A stretch of 7,325 nt of DNA from CAXPZW01 sp049594615 (GTDB lineage: Bacteria > Bacteroidota > Bacteroidia > Flavobacteriales_D > Sanyastnellaceae). The DNA lies in assembly GCA_049594615.1 (NCBI GenBank), contig JBMYJR010000082.1:1-7325 (forward strand). Reading direction: 5' to 3'. How positions within the stretch are numbered: the stretch's first letter is position 1; each line of letters opens with the position of its first letter. The position numbers and the translations under genes were made by a program. A model generated the notes under the pieces. That model did not search any database and was not told the DNA's origin. It saw nothing but the letters and a program-made list of their open reading frames with translations. Of this stretch, positions 5,422 to 7,325 are shown in pieces.

Positions 5422-7325
5422 CTACTCGCAATTGGTGCCGTACACGCCCAGCAGTTCGAGCATGTCTTCGGTATTCACCTGTTGGTCGCCGTTCAGATCG
5501 CACGGACATTGCTCAAGATCACCAACGCAGTCCCATACGCCGAGCAAGATTAACAGATCTGACGCGTTGCGGCTGCCGTCTTGATTGAAGTCGGCGTAGC
5601 AACCTGCAGTCAGGCAGCTGCTGAAGTCGCAACTGAAGTCGTCGCAGGTAGCCTCTGGGCTGTAGTTGCAGGCCGTTTCATCGGTACAGCCGAAAATGCA
5701 CGCGCTCACCACGATGGTTTGGGTCAGAACAGAAACATTGCCACAACCGTCATCGGCTGTCCAGGTACGGGTAATGGTGTAATCGCATCCACTGCCATCA
5801 GCGGTTTCCTCGAAGGCCACGGTCAATTCGGTGCCTTCGTTGCAGCTGTCTACAGCGTATACCTCAGGTGCATCTGGAATCATGTTGCAAGGCACAGTAA
5901 CGTTCTCAGGAACACCCACCAATACAGGAGCGGTGGTGTCTACCACGGTAATCACTTGTGATACTGTAGTGCTATTGCCACAATCATCGGTGCCGGTCCA
6001 TGCGCGCTCGATCAAGTAGCCGCAGTCCATCGGTACAATGCTTGAGATGGCGGCGATCTCCACTTCTGTATCGCAATTGTCGGTGAAGACAGGCACCACT
6101 ACAGGCTCGGCGTCACCGCACTCGATGGTCACATCCTCAGCGATGAACTCGGCTACAGGAGCTTGGTCGTCCACCACAGTGATGGTCTGGCTCATGACCG
6201 CAATGTTGTCGCAGTGGTCGATCGCGGTCCAGGTGTAGATCACGCTGTACTCTTGCAGACAGTCGCCAGGAACCAGCGTCTCGGTCATGGACAAGTTCAC
6301 ATCGTCGTCACAGTTGTCCATCACCTCTGGGGTAACCGGAGCGATTGGTGCGCCGCAATCCACAATCATGTCTTCGGGAAATGAAGTGAAGACAGGCGCC
6401 TGGTCATCGTACAGCTGCAAGATTTGTTCGAACTCGGTGCTGTTGCCGCAATCATCCACAACCAAGTAGTGGCGGATGATGTACCCGGCGCAGCCACCGG
6501 ATAATTCGTAGTTCTCGAAGGTGATGGTCTCATAGATCTCACACGCGTCGTCGCAGTTGTCGGTGATGACAAATGGAATCATTATGTCGGCGTCCTCACA
6601 GGAAACTTGGACAATCACGTCACCTGACACCACAACCGGAGGCGTGGTGTCGCTCACTTCGATGGTCTGGCAGGCTTCGGCAGTGTTGCCACATGCATCG
6701 GTTGCAGTCCAGCAACGTACCAAGGTGTACGTCGGGAAGCAATCGCCTTCGATGACCGTCTCGGTGAAGACCACTTCGAGGTCTGCGGCGCAATTGTCGG
6801 TAGCAGTGACCACAGCGGGTTCAGGCACCATGTCACACTCAGCAGCCGTGTCTGCAGGCACACCTGAGAGCACCGGCAACTCGGTGTCCACTACGGTGAT
6901 TACTTGGGAGGCCGAAGCCATTTGGCCACACGCATCGGTCACAGTCCAGGTGCGGGTGATGGTGTACGGACAGCCATCGCCAATCACCTCGGACAGTTCC
7001 ACACTCACGATCTCAGAACAGAAGTCGAACCCGGTCACCTCAGCAGGAGCCGGGATGGCGTCGCATTCTACGGTCACGTCGGCAGGTACACCTTCCAAGG
7101 TGGGCATGGCGTCGTCGATGCGGGTGATGCGTTGGGTAGCCGTAGCGGTGTTGCCGCAGGCGTCGGTCGCAGTCCAGGTGTAAACAGTCACGTCCAGTTC
7201 TGGACAGTCCGCGTCTTCAATGGTGGTGGTCAGCACCACTTCCACGTCGCCGTCGCAGTTGTCAGTAGCGGTCACCTCTGCCGGAGAAATCGCCATGTCG
7301 CACGATACGGTCTGGTCGGCAGGCA
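5422..7325 (-). CDS. C-terminal part of a large HYR/Ig-like repeat protein with a dockerin-like end (gene runs off the right edge)
   Basis: The frame is open from the window edge to TAG at 5424-5422, giving 633 visible residues; the true start lies outside. Numbering here takes residue 1 as the Met at 7296, which is internal to a repeat. Seven repeats of 76-81 residues run to about residue 531. Each has the order VPxxVTVxC, TDNC, a central Cys, W[ST]xxDxCGN and QTITVxDxxxPV, typical of HYR-like four-cysteine, Ig-fold repeats in secreted Bacteroidota proteins. Then come GCTDETACNY (536-545) and a Cys-rich loop. Last are two calcium-binding loops, DFNQDGSRNASD (569-580) and DLNGDQQVNTED (600-611), each followed by an LL-x-x-LG-V helix, as in dockerin type I. 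The protein is very acidic and surely extracellular, and adhesion or matrix building is likely. No T9SS type A or B sorting domain is visible at the C-terminus, which ends GVYGTNCE. Export signal and full size are unknown. Confidence 0.9.
   Translation of the reverse strand, partial: PADQTVSCDMAISPAEVTATDNCDGDVEVVLTTTIEDADCPELDVTVYTWTATDACGNTATATQRITRIDDAMPTLEGVPADVTVECDAIPAPAEVTGFDFCSEIVSVELSEVIGDGCPYTITRTWTVTDACGQMASASQVITVVDTELPVLSGVPADTAAECDMVPEPAVVTATDNCAADLEVVFTETVIEGDCFPTYTLVRCWTATDACGNTAEACQTIEVSDTTPPVVVSGDVIVQVSCEDADIMIPFVITDNCDDACEIYETITFENYELSGGCAGYIIRHYLVVDDCGNSTEFEQILQLYDDQAPVFTSFPEDMIVDCGAPIAPVTPEVMDNCDDDVNLSMTETLVPGDCLQEYSVIYTWTAIDHCDNIAVMSQTITVVDDQAPVAEFIAEDVTIECGDAEPVVVPVFTDNCDTEVEIAAISSIVPMDCGYLIERAWTGTDDCGNSTTVSQVITVVDTTAPVLVGVPENVTVPCNMIPDAPEVYAVDSCNEGTELTVAFEETADGSGCDYTITRTWTADDGCGNVSVLTQTIVVSACIFGCTDETACNYSPEATCDDFSCDFSSCLTAGCYADFNQDGSRNASDLLILLGVWDCVGDLEQCPCDLNGDQQVNTEDMLELLGVYGTNCE
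5437..5598 (-). other. Dockerin-like calcium-binding repeat pair
   Basis: Two loops of the pattern D-x-N-x-D-x-x-x-N-x-x-D, each followed by a short Leu-rich helix ending LGV, sit at 5598-5530 and 5502-5437. In the first loop Asp569, Asn571, Asp573, Ser575, Asn577 and Asp580 are the calcium ligands; the second has Asp600, Asn602, Asp604, Asn608 and Asp611. Three cysteines lie between the loops. Two such loops about 31 residues apart make a dockerin type I fold, but a cohesin partner is not seen here. The pair may simply cap the protein. Confidence 0.7.
5704..7325 (-). repeat. Seven tandem HYR-like repeats (protein level)
   Basis: Approximate units on the minus strand are 7325-7102 (partial), 7101-6874, 6873-6637, 6636-6394, 6393-6157, 6156-5926 and 5925-5704, a period of 228-243 bp. 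Complete units keep four cysteines at matching places, for example Cys78, 93, 109 and 123 in unit 2. Units 2 and 7 share YTITRTWT, and their DNA is nearly identical around 5759-5780 and 6943-6964. The other units differ at many codons, so the array is old and appears stable. Confidence 0.85.

Noticed and set aside
6557..7183. Plus-strand 208-residue frame with a repetitive sequence opposite the HYR repeats
   Set aside because: Its repetitiveness only mirrors the repeats on the minus strand.
5704..7325. Regular spacing that might suggest a CRISPR or satellite array
   Set aside because: The period of 228-243 bp is in frame, and the units match as protein and not as identical DNA.

Overview
This window looks like ordinary chromosome from a fairly GC-rich member of the Bacteroidota, possibly a Flavobacteriales-like marine or wastewater lineage; the lower rank is a guess. 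Four signs support the phylum. One protein ends in a type IX secretion (T9SS) type A sorting domain. Start codons lack a Shine-Dalgarno sequence. Candidate promoters follow the Bacteroidota -7 pattern TAnnTTTG. A large secreted protein combines HYR-like four-cysteine repeats with the GCTDxxACNY motif common in these bacteria.

Layout, left to right. At 1-98 (minus) lies the first 32 codons of an acidic, low-complexity N-terminus of unknown identity; ribosomal protein S1 is one possibility. It has a candidate promoter at 189-196 and a leader hairpin. At 232-1896 (minus) is a secreted surface protein with three lamin-tail-like domains and a T9SS sorting domain. A 121-bp divergent intergenic region follows. 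On the plus strand a class 3 aldehyde dehydrogenase (2018-3412) is followed after 9 bp by a divergent arginyl-tRNA-protein transferase-like gene (3422-4501), probably in one operon. The last 9 bp of that gene overlap the end of a convergent exodeoxyribonuclease III / AP endonuclease gene (4493-5254, minus). Two hairpin terminators at 5305-5402 separate it from the 3' part of a very repetitive secreted protein (5422 to beyond 7325, minus). That protein consists of seven visible HYR/Ig-like repeats, a cysteine-rich motif and a pair of dockerin-like calcium-binding repeats.

The genes do not form an obvious single pathway. Two encode envelope or secreted proteins (T9SS cargo and adhesin-like), one is DNA repair, and the dehydrogenase/transferase pair is the only likely operon. 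I found no mobile element, CRISPR array, tRNA or rRNA. No stretch longer than 300 bp lacks a gene. I did not find a convincing new multi-gene system. The most unusual items are the transferase-like protein that lacks its family's N-terminal cysteine cluster, and the repeat protein that ends in dockerin-like repeats instead of a recognisable sorting domain.
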